A DNA stretch of 64,000 bases from Arthrobacter citreus (GCF_009192745.1 NZ_VTFV01000005.1:86674-150673); one strand, 5' to 3'; shown: positions 47,947-56,298, numbered from the stretch's first letter. Notes: generated from the letters alone by a model not told the origin. A program made the numbers and translations.

Positions 47947-48004
47947 GAATGGCCTTCCCATAATCGGTGCACGACGAAATGCGCCCAAATAACTTGATGA
48001 CTCA

Positions 48005-48043
48005 AATCTATCGCCCTCAGGCCAGAAAATGCTGATTTATGAG
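48005..48043 (-). promoter_or_regulatory. Putative promoter of the giant gene with palindromic activator site
   Basis: A -10-like TAGATT (minus strand, 48005-48010) lies about 60 bp before the GTG start. There is no good -35 hexamer. At that position instead is the palindrome-like CTGATTTATGAG (48032-48043), centred about 40 bp upstream of the inferred start of transcription. It is one mismatch from the perfect 12-bp palindrome found at 52003 and 52271. This geometry suits an activator-dependent promoter. Confidence 0.5.
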
Positions 48044-48216
48044 TAAAAAATGGGGAACCCCACCGTAAACTTGCGGCGCCAATTGGACCAATGACCAGCC
48101 GGAGGCGTATATGCGTACCGTCAACCCAAGAACGTCACGGCAGCGGCCTCAGCAGGCATCGCCACGGTCACCTGCGGGGACGAAGACCTCGGCGGTGCAT
48201 CAAATGTTGGTAAGGG
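48044..48216. other. Intergenic stretch between the giant gene promoter and the LuxR-type gene
   Basis: No supported gene. It holds a small palindrome ATTGG-a-CCAAT (48082-48092) and, with the promoter segment, makes up the space downstream of the regulator. A plus-strand frame here looks non-coding. Confidence 0.4.
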
Positions 48217-50820
48217 TTATGCCCGGGCTGACGCAGTGCCCTGAAGCCTCGCCGGCGAGACCGCGGCTCCCTGCTGAGCCTCGTACCAGGCAACAATGCC
48301 TCTCCTGCCGCGCACCTCGAGCTTCTTGGCGATACGCGCCACAGAGCTCTCCACGGTTCGCACCGAAACAGACAGCCGGTCAGCGATCTCCCTGTTACTC
48401 GCACCCGTAACAACCTCACGGATGAAATCCCACTCACGGTCGCTCACGCGCACACCCAGAAAACGGCGGTGGGAGCGCAGCTGGAACACGGCCGGAACCC
48501 GCCGCTTCAAATCTCGGACACGGAGCTCGAGCGCCGCAGCCGCAGCGTCATCTTCTGCTGCCGGTTGGAAGTCCAGCACATTCTCGAGCGTCGACATCGT
48601 CCATCCAGGGAGCCCCATCGCCTCAAGCTCGTCAGCCAGTTGAACCAGCTTGTTTACATCCCTGTCCACCATCGCTGTGAAGTGCCCCGTATCTACGGCC
48701 AACAGATGACCATCGACCTGGGAGAACCTCTCACGATCCTGCCCCAGCAGCTCCGGATGAAACGACACCTCCTGAGAGAAGAGATAACACTGCACCGCAG
48801 CCACGCGGGCACCTCTCGCCCAAAGCCGGTCACCAGCGGAACGGAGCAACCGTGCGCTCTCACTGACCGACCCTTCATGCACCAGAAGCCTGGCGCGACC
48901 AAGATCCCGCTGTTGATGGAGAAGGCCACCGTCGGTCACCTTCATCTGGTCCATCTCGGCGATATAACGGCGCGCCAAGCAGGCATCATCCCGTACTAGC
49001 GCCACGAGAACCGCGGTATTCAAAATCCCCAGCTGGAACACTCCGGGCAGCGCAGTATTACCGACACCAAGAGCAGGGCTCAGTATCTCTTCCAGACCGT
49101 CCCAGTCATCGAGATACAGCAGCGCCATACACGCCAGCCAGCCGTAGGCCCGCATGATCGGTATGTCGAGGCCCTCCACCGCCTGCAGGAACTTCGTCCG
49201 CGCAAACCCCGCCACCTCCTGGATATGACCCTCGTAAAGGTCGAGCAGCTTTTCTAAAAACTCCATCTGAAGCGGTATCAGCCCCGCCGGTGCGATTGAG
49301 ATGTCCGCCAGGTTTTTCCTGGCCTCGGATGTACTCCCTCGCACTACGCAAACCATTGCGCGGGCCAGCGCAAGCATGTCGTTAACCACCGCGGGTGACC
49401 CCTCGGACGAAACCAATAGCCGCTCATAGCCGTCTGGAATCGTCCCGAGCATCGCCTGCAGCTGCACAATCTTCGCCAGAGCCATGCGACCGCCCTCGTT
49501 CTTCTGACCCGCCACTTCGCGAAGGAGTCCGATCGCTGCATCCAGGTCACCAACCCGATAGGCCAGCCAGCTCGCCCGTGCGATCAGGTAACCGGCTCCG
49601 CTCAATGAAATTGAGGCTCTATCGGGCTCCGGCGTGCGCCTTATCACCTCGTCATAATCAGGCTCACCGGTGCTGTCCCAGAGCAGGATACCGATGTATC
49701 TCGCCGCATTGAGCGGCGAAGGGTCTGCCTCCCAGATACGTTGGGCCTCAACCTTTTGGGATCGTGTGTGACCGTCGGCCACACTCGCGAAGGTTGAGAC
49801 CTGGTCCCACATCGGAGTGATCTCCAACGTCCCGGAAGAAGCAGCCTCGAACCCGTCTTGTGCAGCCACCCACTCCCCAAGACGCACCCTGCGCGACTCT
49901 GACATTTCGTCCCGCAGAAAGGTGGACAGGACAGGCGGATGAACGACTATGACTGGCTCTGTCCTGCCGAATATCTTGATGAAACCTCGAGCTTCCAGCT
50001 CCTCGATCACCTCCCAGTCCGCAACCTCACGTGCAACACGAAGAGGGACACGATCCGCCAGCGAGAACAACCCCAGCATGCCTCGGGCGATGGGGGTTAG
50101 ACCCGCTAGCAAGGCAGCGAATGAACCCCGAAGTGAAGGGTTGTAGAGGTCGCCCGTGCCGCTCCACGCGCGCCTCCCCTCCCTGCTATGCAGCCCTTTC
50201 ACCGCGCTGTCCACAAGAGACATGGCAATGCCGATGTGGCCGCCGGACTGAACAAAGACCTCATTGACCAGCGACGACACCACAGGTCCGCCAAGTTTTT
50301 CCTCAAGCGCGGCCTCCAGCTCAGCGAAACGAACCGGGCCCAACTCGATCTCGAAGGAGGGTGAGATCTCTGGCTCCGCACCGGCGTGACGGTCCATTCG
50401 CTTGGAAATTGCCACTGGCACACCAGACCTGTGCCGTACGGCCTGAACCACGCCGCGCGTCAGGTCATCAAGGTCATCCCAGTCGTCGATAAGAATCACC
50501 GACTTCCCGCCAACAAGCTCCGCGAGCTGCTCGGCGACAACCGCCAGGGTCACTGTTCCGGTCCGGGGTACCCGACCTATCGGGAGCGAGGAGACCTGGA
50601 GCGCGGCTAGCGGTTGTGCGCTAAGGGCCGAGATGCCACGTATGAAGACGGTGTTGAAACCCGCCGCAGTAAGATCCGCATCGAGCTTCGCTAAGAAGGT
50701 GCTCCTGCCGCTTCTTTTGGTCCCGACCACCTCGACGTTGATGCCGGCAGACAATTTCGCCAGCGTAACCTGCAGGCTATCCACCCGAACCAAAAAACTC
50801 TCCTTCGCAGAGGCGCCCAC
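48217..50820 (-). CDS. Large LuxR-family regulator (LAL-like), 867 aa
   Basis: Domain order from the chosen start: a P-loop-like motif GTKRSGRST (residues 33-41), Walker B SVILIDDWDDL (about 105-115), a long helical TPR-like middle, and a C-terminal LuxR HTH (about 795-855). The HTH carries IREVVTGASNREIADRLS and VSVRTVESSVARI. The order matches LAL/MalT-type regulators. The P-loop has Arg in place of the invariant Lys, so nucleotide hydrolysis may be lost. GTG at 50820 was preferred because GAGGAG lies 6 nt upstream; the frame is open to an ATG at 50976. It is encoded next to the giant surface gene and probably regulates it. Confidence 0.85.
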   Translation of the reverse strand: MGASAKESFLVRVDSLQVTLAKLSAGINVEVVGTKRSGRSTFLAKLDADLTAAGFNTVFIRGISALSAQPLAALQVSSLPIGRVPRTGTVTLAVVAEQLAELVGGKSVILIDDWDDLDDLTRGVVQAVRHRSGVPVAISKRMDRHAGAEPEISPSFEIELGPVRFAELEAALEEKLGGPVVSSLVNEVFVQSGGHIGIAMSLVDSAVKGLHSREGRRAWSGTGDLYNPSLRGSFAALLAGLTPIARGMLGLFSLADRVPLRVAREVADWEVIEELEARGFIKIFGRTEPVIVVHPPVLSTFLRDEMSESRRVRLGEWVAAQDGFEAASSGTLEITPMWDQVSTFASVADGHTRSQKVEAQRIWEADPSPLNAARYIGILLWDSTGEPDYDEVIRRTPEPDRASISLSGAGYLIARASWLAYRVGDLDAAIGLLREVAGQKNEGGRMALAKIVQLQAMLGTIPDGYERLLVSSEGSPAVVNDMLALARAMVCVVRGSTSEARKNLADISIAPAGLIPLQMEFLEKLLDLYEGHIQEVAGFARTKFLQAVEGLDIPIMRAYGWLACMALLYLDDWDGLEEILSPALGVGNTALPGVFQLGILNTAVLVALVRDDACLARRYIAEMDQMKVTDGGLLHQQRDLGRARLLVHEGSVSESARLLRSAGDRLWARGARVAAVQCYLFSQEVSFHPELLGQDRERFSQVDGHLLAVDTGHFTAMVDRDVNKLVQLADELEAMGLPGWTMSTLENVLDFQPAAEDDAAAAALELRVRDLKRRVPAVFQLRSHRRFLGVRVSDREWDFIREVVTGASNREIADRLSVSVRTVESSVARIAKKLEVRGRRGIVAWYEAQQGAAVSPARLQGTASARA

Positions 50821-51026
50821 TGAGGGCTCCTCGTCACTCTCGTAACTCAGGATACCGGCGAGACGACAACTGCTCCGGACACGGACAACTACTGCATTCA
50901 GGCCGAATTTGTACTGCAATGAGGGAAATCCACAACTAACGATCACGGGCATGACCAAGACTGGAAGCGCGTTCACACTTTCAGAAACGCGAACTGCGCG
51001 GCCTCGGCCACCTCAAAGGGAGTACA
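50821..51026. promoter_or_regulatory. Divergent control region, LuxR-type gene / small unknown gene
   Basis: 206 bp. On the minus strand, TTGTGG (50930-50935) and TACAAA (50908-50913) are 16 bp apart, a reasonable promoter for the regulator. An inverted repeat CGCGTT-n12-AACGCG (50968-50991) lies toward the plus-strand gene and may be an operator. Confidence 0.5.
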
Positions 51027-51422
51027 GTGTCCGGAAATCAGAGTGACTTGATTGTTTCCCCCGAGTACCCAAAGCTCGCTCGTGGGCACTCAACGTACTG
51101 CGAGGACGCACTTCATATCGCCAGGGCTGTCCTCAATAAGTACCCCTCGGCCTCCGCCATATCCCTCGACGCCTATCTCGACGACGACTCTCTTGACTGC
51201 GGTCCGGTCACCAGCGTGGACGGCACGGTTCTCATCGACGATGTCAGTGACATCGAAGACGGTCTAGAAATCGAACGAATCGTAGCCGGATGGAGTTGCA
51301 CAGCGCTTCTCGCATCCGAGTGCTGCTCGTGGTTCAGGATCATTCCAGACACCGGAGAATCGATGATCGTGCTGCAACGCGCGATCGATCCCGGTAACCC
51401 TGTTCAGCGCTGCAGCTGCTGA
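51027..51422 (+). CDS. Hypothetical protein, 131 aa
   Basis: GTG start with AAAGGGAG about 6 nt upstream. Soluble, acidic, with six or seven cysteines clustered toward the second half (ASECCSWF and a terminal RCSC). Residues 25-60 look helical then acidic (SLDAYLDDDSLDCG). No family recognised. The Cys-rich tail suggests metal binding or disulfides. It is divergent from the LuxR-type gene and followed by a strong terminator shared with the HU-like gene. Confidence 0.65.
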   Translation: MSGNQSDLIVSPEYPKLARGHSTYCEDALHIARAVLNKYPSASAISLDAYLDDDSLDCGPVTSVDGTVLIDDVSDIEDGLEIERIVAGWSCTALLASECCSWFRIIPDTGESMIVLQRAIDPGNPVQRCSC

Positions 51423-51480
51423 ACACCTCGACCAGCCGGAGGAATCCCCCAACAACGGCTGGTCGTTCCCCCCAAAAAGC

Positions 51481-51513
51481 AGAAGCCCCGAGAGTGTATC
51501 CCTCGGGGCTTCT
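51481..51513. terminator. Bidirectional terminator
   Basis: AGAAGCCCCGAG / CTCGGGGCTTCT, 12-bp perfect stem with a 9-nt loop, followed by TGTCTTTC. It serves the small unknown gene and the convergent HU-like gene. Confidence 0.9.
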
Positions 51514-51527
51514 GTCTTTCCCAGCTT

Positions 51528-51905
51528 CTATGAAGCGTCTTCGTTATCGTCAGTTCCAGATTCCGGTTCCCGGTGGGGGTTCGCGCCGATCTTGCGGTTG
51601 ACCGCTCGAGTCGCCGAAAATTTCAACACCGCATAGTCATCAACTGTCTCGGGATTCTCGGTACCCTCGAGCTTGCCCTCGTCGTTGATTCGCTGCACAC
51701 GGTGCCCCTTGTGCTTCTGCGGGTAGAACTTACCGAACCCCGTAAGCGTGAGCCGGTCACCGTTCTCGACAATGTCGAGGATTTCTTCGATAGCAGCCTC
51801 ATACACATCCGTCGCCACTCGAACCGGCACGCCTGCGCGACGGGCAACACGAACGACGTACTCCCTCTTATTCACGCGACCACCACCATCACCATTCTTG
51901 ACCAT
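51528..51905 (-). CDS. HU family DNA-binding protein
   Basis: A 125-aa nucleoid-type protein. The fold is visible as NKREYVVRVARRAG, AAIEEILDIVENGDRLTLTGFGKF (HU signature region) and the arm/tail KFSATRAVNRKIG. An unusual N-terminal stretch (MVKNGDGGGRV) and a short acidic C-terminal tail (SGTDDNEDAS) are added. The central arm is long and hydrophilic. Start set at the ATG with GGAG upstream; the frame extends to 52007 without support. It lies in the accessory region and is probably not the housekeeping HU. A role as a local architectural factor is inferred. Confidence 0.87.
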   Translation of the reverse strand: MVKNGDGGGRVNKREYVVRVARRAGVPVRVATDVYEAAIEEILDIVENGDRLTLTGFGKFYPQKHKGHRVQRINDEGKLEGTENPETVDDYAVLKFSATRAVNRKIGANPHREPESGTDDNEDAS

Positions 51906-51998
51906 TACGTTTGCTCCAAAAAAGTCGTCGCAGCAGGGAAATACTCCAACCTCATACGATAGAACCTCACACGCTGCAGGCCATGGTGCGGCGCTCTG

Positions 51999-52018
51999 CC
52001 AGCTCATTTATGAGCTGG
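51999..52018. promoter_or_regulatory. Perfect 20-bp palindromic site upstream of the HU-like gene
   Basis: CCAGCTCAT-TT-ATGAGCTGG, 9-bp arms. The core CTCATTTATGAG (52003-52014) recurs at 52271 and, with one change, at 48032. It lies about 100 bp before the HU-like ATG and about 60 bp before a -10-like TATCGT (minus strand, 51956-51961). Confidence 0.6.
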
Positions 52019-52533
52019 GCGCTTCACGAAGTCCGGGCCCAGCCACTCTGCAAACCACCATCCGCCGGTTCCTCGAAGTACCTGGTGCGAATCGTTCGCC
52101 TCTCCGTCAGAGGTCGACTCGCTGCGGTCTGGGCGCCGAGCATCGTCCCATCAGTGCCCGGTCGGCAATATCTGTGGCAGGTTTCATCAGCTCGGCCGTC
52201 CACTGCCGGTTTTGCCTTGGTCGGACCACCTGCAGCTGGCTGATTTTTCTAGTGCAACTTTATAGCATTACTCATTTATGAGCATATTTTGTGTAGCCCG
52301 ACCCCCCGGTCACTCTCCAGATTCGTAAAATAATGCCATCCTGAACCTCTTCCGCCCAGCACAACTTTCCTCGCGCCGCCCTCAACAACGGAGGGGCGTT
52401 GTGCGCTTTCGGCCTCAGCTACGGCTTTGGCACTCGAATTCGCCAGACGGTTTACGGCCCCCGTTCCTGCAGGCGCCGCGGGCGCATTTTCCTGCAGCGG
52501 AAACCTCATGCGCATCAACGAACCTGCGGGAAA
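52019..52533. other. Intergenic region between the HU-like gene and recQ
   Basis: Apart from the palindromic site at 52271 I see no supported gene. Several open frames exist, but their composition is Arg/Ser/Pro-rich without ribosome binding sites. It marks the boundary between the accessory region and core genes; no direct repeat, att site or integrase remnant was seen. Confidence 0.4.
52271..52282. promoter_or_regulatory. Third copy of the CTCATTTATGAG palindrome
   Basis: Exact 12-bp copy of the site at 52003, in an AT-rich island. On the minus strand a TATAAA (52259-52264) follows directly. No gene starts nearby, so it may be a distal site for the HU-like gene or mark an unseen transcript. 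Confidence 0.5.
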
Positions 52534-52580
52534 CAGGTTGGGGCCCTGCAGTCACTGGCGTGCTGCAGGGCCCCGACCTG
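52534..52580. terminator. Long hairpin downstream of recQ
   Basis: CAGGTTGGGGCCCTGCAG pairs with CTGCAGGGCCCCGACCTG (18 bp, one T-G wobble), 11-nt loop, with GTGTTTT on one side. It lies 22 bp after the recQ stop. Confidence 0.8.
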
Positions 52581-52601
52581 GTGTTTTAGGCCGCCACTCG
52601 C

Positions 52602-54767
52602 TTAGGCCTTCAGTGCCAGCACGAACGGGAGCACGGATTCCACGCCGGCAAGGCGCAGGGTGCGGCCTGCTTCGGTGAGGGTCCAGCGGCTGTCCGCGAA
52701 GTCATCCACCAGCAGCACCGGCCCGGGATTCGCGGCGAACCAGGCTGCTCCCTCGGCCGGCACGGCGAACTGTTCCCAGACCGAAGCGAGCCGGAACGCG
52801 CTGTTGCCGCCGGGTCCGCCGGACGGTCCGCCGTGCGGCAGCTGCAGGGCACCCAGGTACGGGATGCGGCCAAGCTCCGAGAGCCCCTGGGCGAGGGACC
52901 CCACCAGCTGCGGACGGGACCGGCTGGGTACGGACACGATCGCCACGGGCCGCTGCGCCCAACCCCACTGCGCCAGCACCTGCACGCAGCCGTTCAGCAG
53001 CGCCTGGTCCACCGGGGCATCCTCGGCCCCGGGACCAAAGATTTCCCGCAGCCGTCCGCCCCAGCCCAAATCCGTCAGGCGGGCGAGCGCACGTCCGGTG
53101 GAGACAGCGGCGTCCGGTTTAATCTTCCCCTTCACCGGCACCCCCAGCCGGTCCATTCCGCTCGGGTACATGCCGCGCGGATCAATGTCCACGCCCACCC
53201 GGGACAGGGCCTGCCCGGCACTGTCTGCGGCTTCGCTGGCGACCTCGTCCGAATACCACCGCCCGGCACAGTTGTCGCACCGCCCACAGGGCGCCGCTGC
53301 CGGATCATCCAGTTGCCGGGACAGGAACTCCATCCGGCAGCCGCTTGTGTTCTCGTAATCCAGCATGGCCTGCTGTTCCCTTACCCGGGCTGCGGCGATC
53401 CGCTCGTAGCGTTCCCGGTCGTAGGTCCACGGGCGCCCTGTCCCCCGCCAGCCGCCGGTGACGCGCTCGACGGCGCCGTCCACGGCGAGCACCTTTAGCA
53501 GCAGTTCCAGCGGGGAACGCTTCAGGTTCACGAGGGTTTCGAGGGCACCGGTGGAGAGCACCGATCCGTCCGCAAGCTCGCGCAGCACCGCATTCGCCGG
53601 GCCTTCCGACGGCATGGAGGACGTGGCGAAGTACTCCCAGATGTCCCGGTCCTCAGCACCGGGCAGCAGCAGCACATCGGCATTCGGCGTACCGCGGCCG
53701 GCGCGGCCAACCTGCTGGTAGTAGGCAACGGGAGACGACGGGGCACCCAGGTGAACCACAAAACCGAGGTCCGGCTTGTCGAACCCCATGCCCAGGGCAC
53801 TGGTGGCGACCAGCGCCTTCACCTCGTTGTTCTTCAGCGCAGCTTCCGCTGCTTCCCGGTCTGCCGGATCGGTGCGGCCGGTGTAGGCGAGGACGGGATG
53901 ACCCGCCTTCTGCAGCAGGCGCGCGGTGTCCTCCGCGGCAGAGACCGTGAGGGCATAGATGATGCCGCTGCCGGGAAGCTCGTCGAGGTGGGTCAGCAGC
54001 CACGCGAGCCTGCTGCGCGGACTGGGCAGCCGCAGTACGCCGAGGCGGAGCGAGTCCCGGGCCAAGGCGCCGCGGATGGTGAAGACTTCTTCCCCGCCTG
54101 CAGCCAGCTGCTCCTCCACGTCCTTCACCACCCGGGAGTTCGCAGTGGCGGTGGTTGCCAGCACCGGTACGGAGTGCGGGAGCTGTTCAATCAGGTGCCG
54201 GATGCGGCGGTAGTCCGGCCGGAAGTCGTGGCCCCAGTCGGAGATGCAGTGGGCCTCGTCGATCACCAGCAGTCCGGAGCGGCGGACCAGTTCGGGCAGG
54301 TGGTTCTCGCGGAAACCGGGGTTGTTCAGCCGTTCCGGGGAGACGAGGAGCACATCCACGGTGTCCGCTTCCAGGCGGGCGGAGATGTCCTGCCATTCAA
54401 GCTGGTTGGCCGAGTTGATGGCTGCCGCGCGGACCCCTGCCCGGGCGGCGGCGGCAACCTGGTCCCGCATCAGGGCGAGCAGCGGGGAGACGATCAGGGT
54501 GGGCCCGGCTCCCCGGGCGCGCAGCAGCAGGCTGGCCACGAAGTAGACCGCGGACTTGCCCCAGCCCGTGCGCTGGACCACCAGTGCACGCCTTCCTCCC
54601 CTGACCAGGGCCTCAATTGCCTCGTACTGTCCCTCGTGGAACTCGGCGTCCTCCCTGCCCACCAGCGCGCGCAGCAGGGCTGTTGCCTCCGTGCGCAGGG
54701 CAGCGGCGTCGTCGGGTTCCCGCGAAGCGGGAGGAGCTGTGGGGTGCTGGGCGGATACCGGTTCCAT
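52602..54767 (-). CDS. recQ: RecQ family DNA helicase fused to a phosphoribosyltransferase-like domain
   Basis: ATP-dependent 3'-5' helicase of 721 aa. Motif I is QRTGWGKSAV, motif II is LVIDEAHCISDWGHDFRPDY, motif III is LATTATAN, and motif VI is QQVGRAGRG. A RecQ zinc-binding Cys set follows (SGCRMEF, then CGRCDNC). The last 120 or so residues carry a PRPP-loop-like LLVDDFADSRWTLT typical of phosphoribosyltransferase folds. I know this RecQ-PRTase layout from other actinobacteria. Start chosen at the ATG at 54767, as the open frame further upstream overlaps the divergent promoter region. Confidence 0.94.
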   Translation of the reverse strand: MEPVSAQHPTAPPASREPDDAAALRTEATALLRALVGREDAEFHEGQYEAIEALVRGGRRALVVQRTGWGKSAVYFVASLLLRARGAGPTLIVSPLLALMRDQVAAAARAGVRAAAINSANQLEWQDISARLEADTVDVLLVSPERLNNPGFRENHLPELVRRSGLLVIDEAHCISDWGHDFRPDYRRIRHLIEQLPHSVPVLATTATANSRVVKDVEEQLAAGGEEVFTIRGALARDSLRLGVLRLPSPRSRLAWLLTHLDELPGSGIIYALTVSAAEDTARLLQKAGHPVLAYTGRTDPADREAAEAALKNNEVKALVATSALGMGFDKPDLGFVVHLGAPSSPVAYYQQVGRAGRGTPNADVLLLPGAEDRDIWEYFATSSMPSEGPANAVLRELADGSVLSTGALETLVNLKRSPLELLLKVLAVDGAVERVTGGWRGTGRPWTYDRERYERIAAARVREQQAMLDYENTSGCRMEFLSRQLDDPAAAPCGRCDNCAGRWYSDEVASEAADSAGQALSRVGVDIDPRGMYPSGMDRLGVPVKGKIKPDAAVSTGRALARLTDLGWGGRLREIFGPGAEDAPVDQALLNGCVQVLAQWGWAQRPVAIVSVPSRSRPQLVGSLAQGLSELGRIPYLGALQLPHGGPSGGPGGNSAFRLASVWEQFAVPAEGAAWFAANPGPVLLVDDFADSRWTLTEAGRTLRLAGVESVLPFVLALKA

Positions 54768-54887
54768 ACCCTCCACTATTCCAGCCGCCACGGACAGGAT
54801 CGGACCCCGCCGAAACAGATTGTGGAAAACACCTCCCGGCGGCCGGCATGCCCCGACCCGCAGCGCGCCCCCTATAGACTGCAAGGC

Positions 54888-56294
54888 GTGACTACTGCAT
54901 TCGATCTTTCTGCGTCCTTCAAGGCCTACGACGTCCGTGGTGTTGTCGGCGAGACCATCACCCCGGAAATCGTGAAGGCCGTCGGCGCTGCCTTCGTCGA
55001 CGTGCTTGGCCTGGCCGGGGAGACCGTCTTGGTTGGCGGGGACATGCGCCAGTCCTCCCCCGAGTTCATCAAGGACTTTGCCTCCGGCGCCACGGCGCGC
55101 GGAGCCTACGTCCTGCTGCTGGACCTTATCTCCACCGATGAGCTGTACTACGCCTGCGGCTCGTTGAACGCGGCGGGCGTGACGTTTACCGCCAGCCATA
55201 ATCCGGCCCAGTACAACGGCATCAAGATGGCCAAGGCCGGAGCTATCCCGATCTCTTCCGAGACCGGCCTGAAGGAAATCCAGGAAGCCGCAGAGCGCTA
55301 CCTGAACGACGGCGTGATCATTTCAGTGGAGAACCCGGGCCAGATCAGCGTGCGGGACGTCCTCGGCGATTACTCCGCGTACCTGCGCGACCTGGTGGAC
55401 CTGCGCGGCATCCGTCCGCTGAAGGTCGTGGTGGACGCAGGCAACGGCATGGCTGGCCTGACCACACCGGCAGTGCTGGGCGATTCAATCCTCCCCGGGC
55501 TGCCGCTGGACATCATCCCGCTCTACTTCGAACTGGACGGCTCCTTCCCCAACCACCCGGCGAATCCGCTGGAACCGGAGAACCTGCGGGACCTGCAGGC
55601 TGCCGTGGTCGAGCACGGTGCAGACCTGGGCCTGGCGTTCGACGGCGATGCTGACCGCTGCTTTGTCATTGACGAACTCGGCGCCCCGGTGAGCCCCTCG
55701 GCGATCACGGCCCTGGTGGCCCGGCGCGAAATTGCCCGCGCCAAGGCTGCCGGCGAGGAAGTCCCGGTGATCATCCACAACCTGATCACCTCCCGCGCCG
55801 TTCCGGAACTGGTAGAGGCCTCCGGCGGCCGCGCAGTCCGCACCCGGGTGGGCCACTCCTTCATCAAGGCACTCATGGCCTCCGAAGGAGCTGTCTTCGG
55901 CGGCGAGCACTCCGCGCACTACTATTTCCGCGACTTCTACAACGCGGATACCGGCATGCTGGCCGCCATGCATGTGCTGGCTGCCCTGGGCGAGCAGGAA
56001 CTCCCGCTTTCGGATCTGGCCCGCGAATACGAGCCGTACTTCTCCTCGGGCGAGATCAATTCCAAGCTCGACGACGTCCAGGCTGCCGTGGACCGCGTCC
56101 GGAACGAGTACGACCGTCCCGGCGTCACCGTGGACGAGCTGGACGGATTGACTTTCACCTCAGATGACGGACAGTGGTGGTTCAACCTCCGCGCGTCCAA
56201 TACCGAACCCTTCCTCCGGCTGAACGCCGAGGCAGAGGACCTCTCCACTATGGAAATGGTCCGCGACCGTGTTCTTGAACTAGTTAGGAAATGA
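54888..56294 (+). CDS. manB: Phosphomannomutase/phosphoglucomutase
   Basis: Alpha-D-phosphohexomutase of 468 aa, GTG start with AAGG nearby. The catalytic Ser103 is in TASHNPAQYNGIK. The Mg2+ loop is DGDADRC, the sugar-binding loop is GGEHSAHYYF and the phosphate-binding loop is RASNTEPFLRL. It provides mannose-1-P or glucose-1-P for cell-envelope glycans. The next gene follows after 4 bp. Confidence 0.95.
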   Translation: MTTAFDLSASFKAYDVRGVVGETITPEIVKAVGAAFVDVLGLAGETVLVGGDMRQSSPEFIKDFASGATARGAYVLLLDLISTDELYYACGSLNAAGVTFTASHNPAQYNGIKMAKAGAIPISSETGLKEIQEAAERYLNDGVIISVENPGQISVRDVLGDYSAYLRDLVDLRGIRPLKVVVDAGNGMAGLTTPAVLGDSILPGLPLDIIPLYFELDGSFPNHPANPLEPENLRDLQAAVVEHGADLGLAFDGDADRCFVIDELGAPVSPSAITALVARREIARAKAAGEEVPVIIHNLITSRAVPELVEASGGRAVRTRVGHSFIKALMASEGAVFGGEHSAHYYFRDFYNADTGMLAAMHVLAALGEQELPLSDLAREYEPYFSSGEINSKLDDVQAAVDRVRNEYDRPGVTVDELDGLTFTSDDGQWWFNLRASNTEPFLRLNAEAEDLSTMEMVRDRVLELVRK

Positions 56295-56298
56295 GCTC

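Noticed and set aside
32710..47997. Very long plus-strand open frames (up to about 1,650 codons) opposite the giant gene
   Set aside because: They are in exact antisense register with the giant gene, so they stay open because TTA, CTA and TCA codons are rare in it. The translations are Val/His/Asp-rich shadows with no ribosome binding sites or domains.
48111..48410. Plus-strand 99-codon frame overlapping the LuxR-type gene end
   Set aside because: Arg/Pro/Ser-rich shadow composition, antisense to the HTH-coding region, no ribosome binding site.
51911..52243. Plus-strand 110-codon frame upstream of the HU-like gene
   Set aside because: Overlaps the HU-like promoter and palindromic site, has no ribosome binding site, and composition looks random.
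53751..54887. Upstream extension of the manB frame by about 380 codons
   Set aside because: It is antisense to recQ, and the family N-terminus begins at the GTG at 54888.
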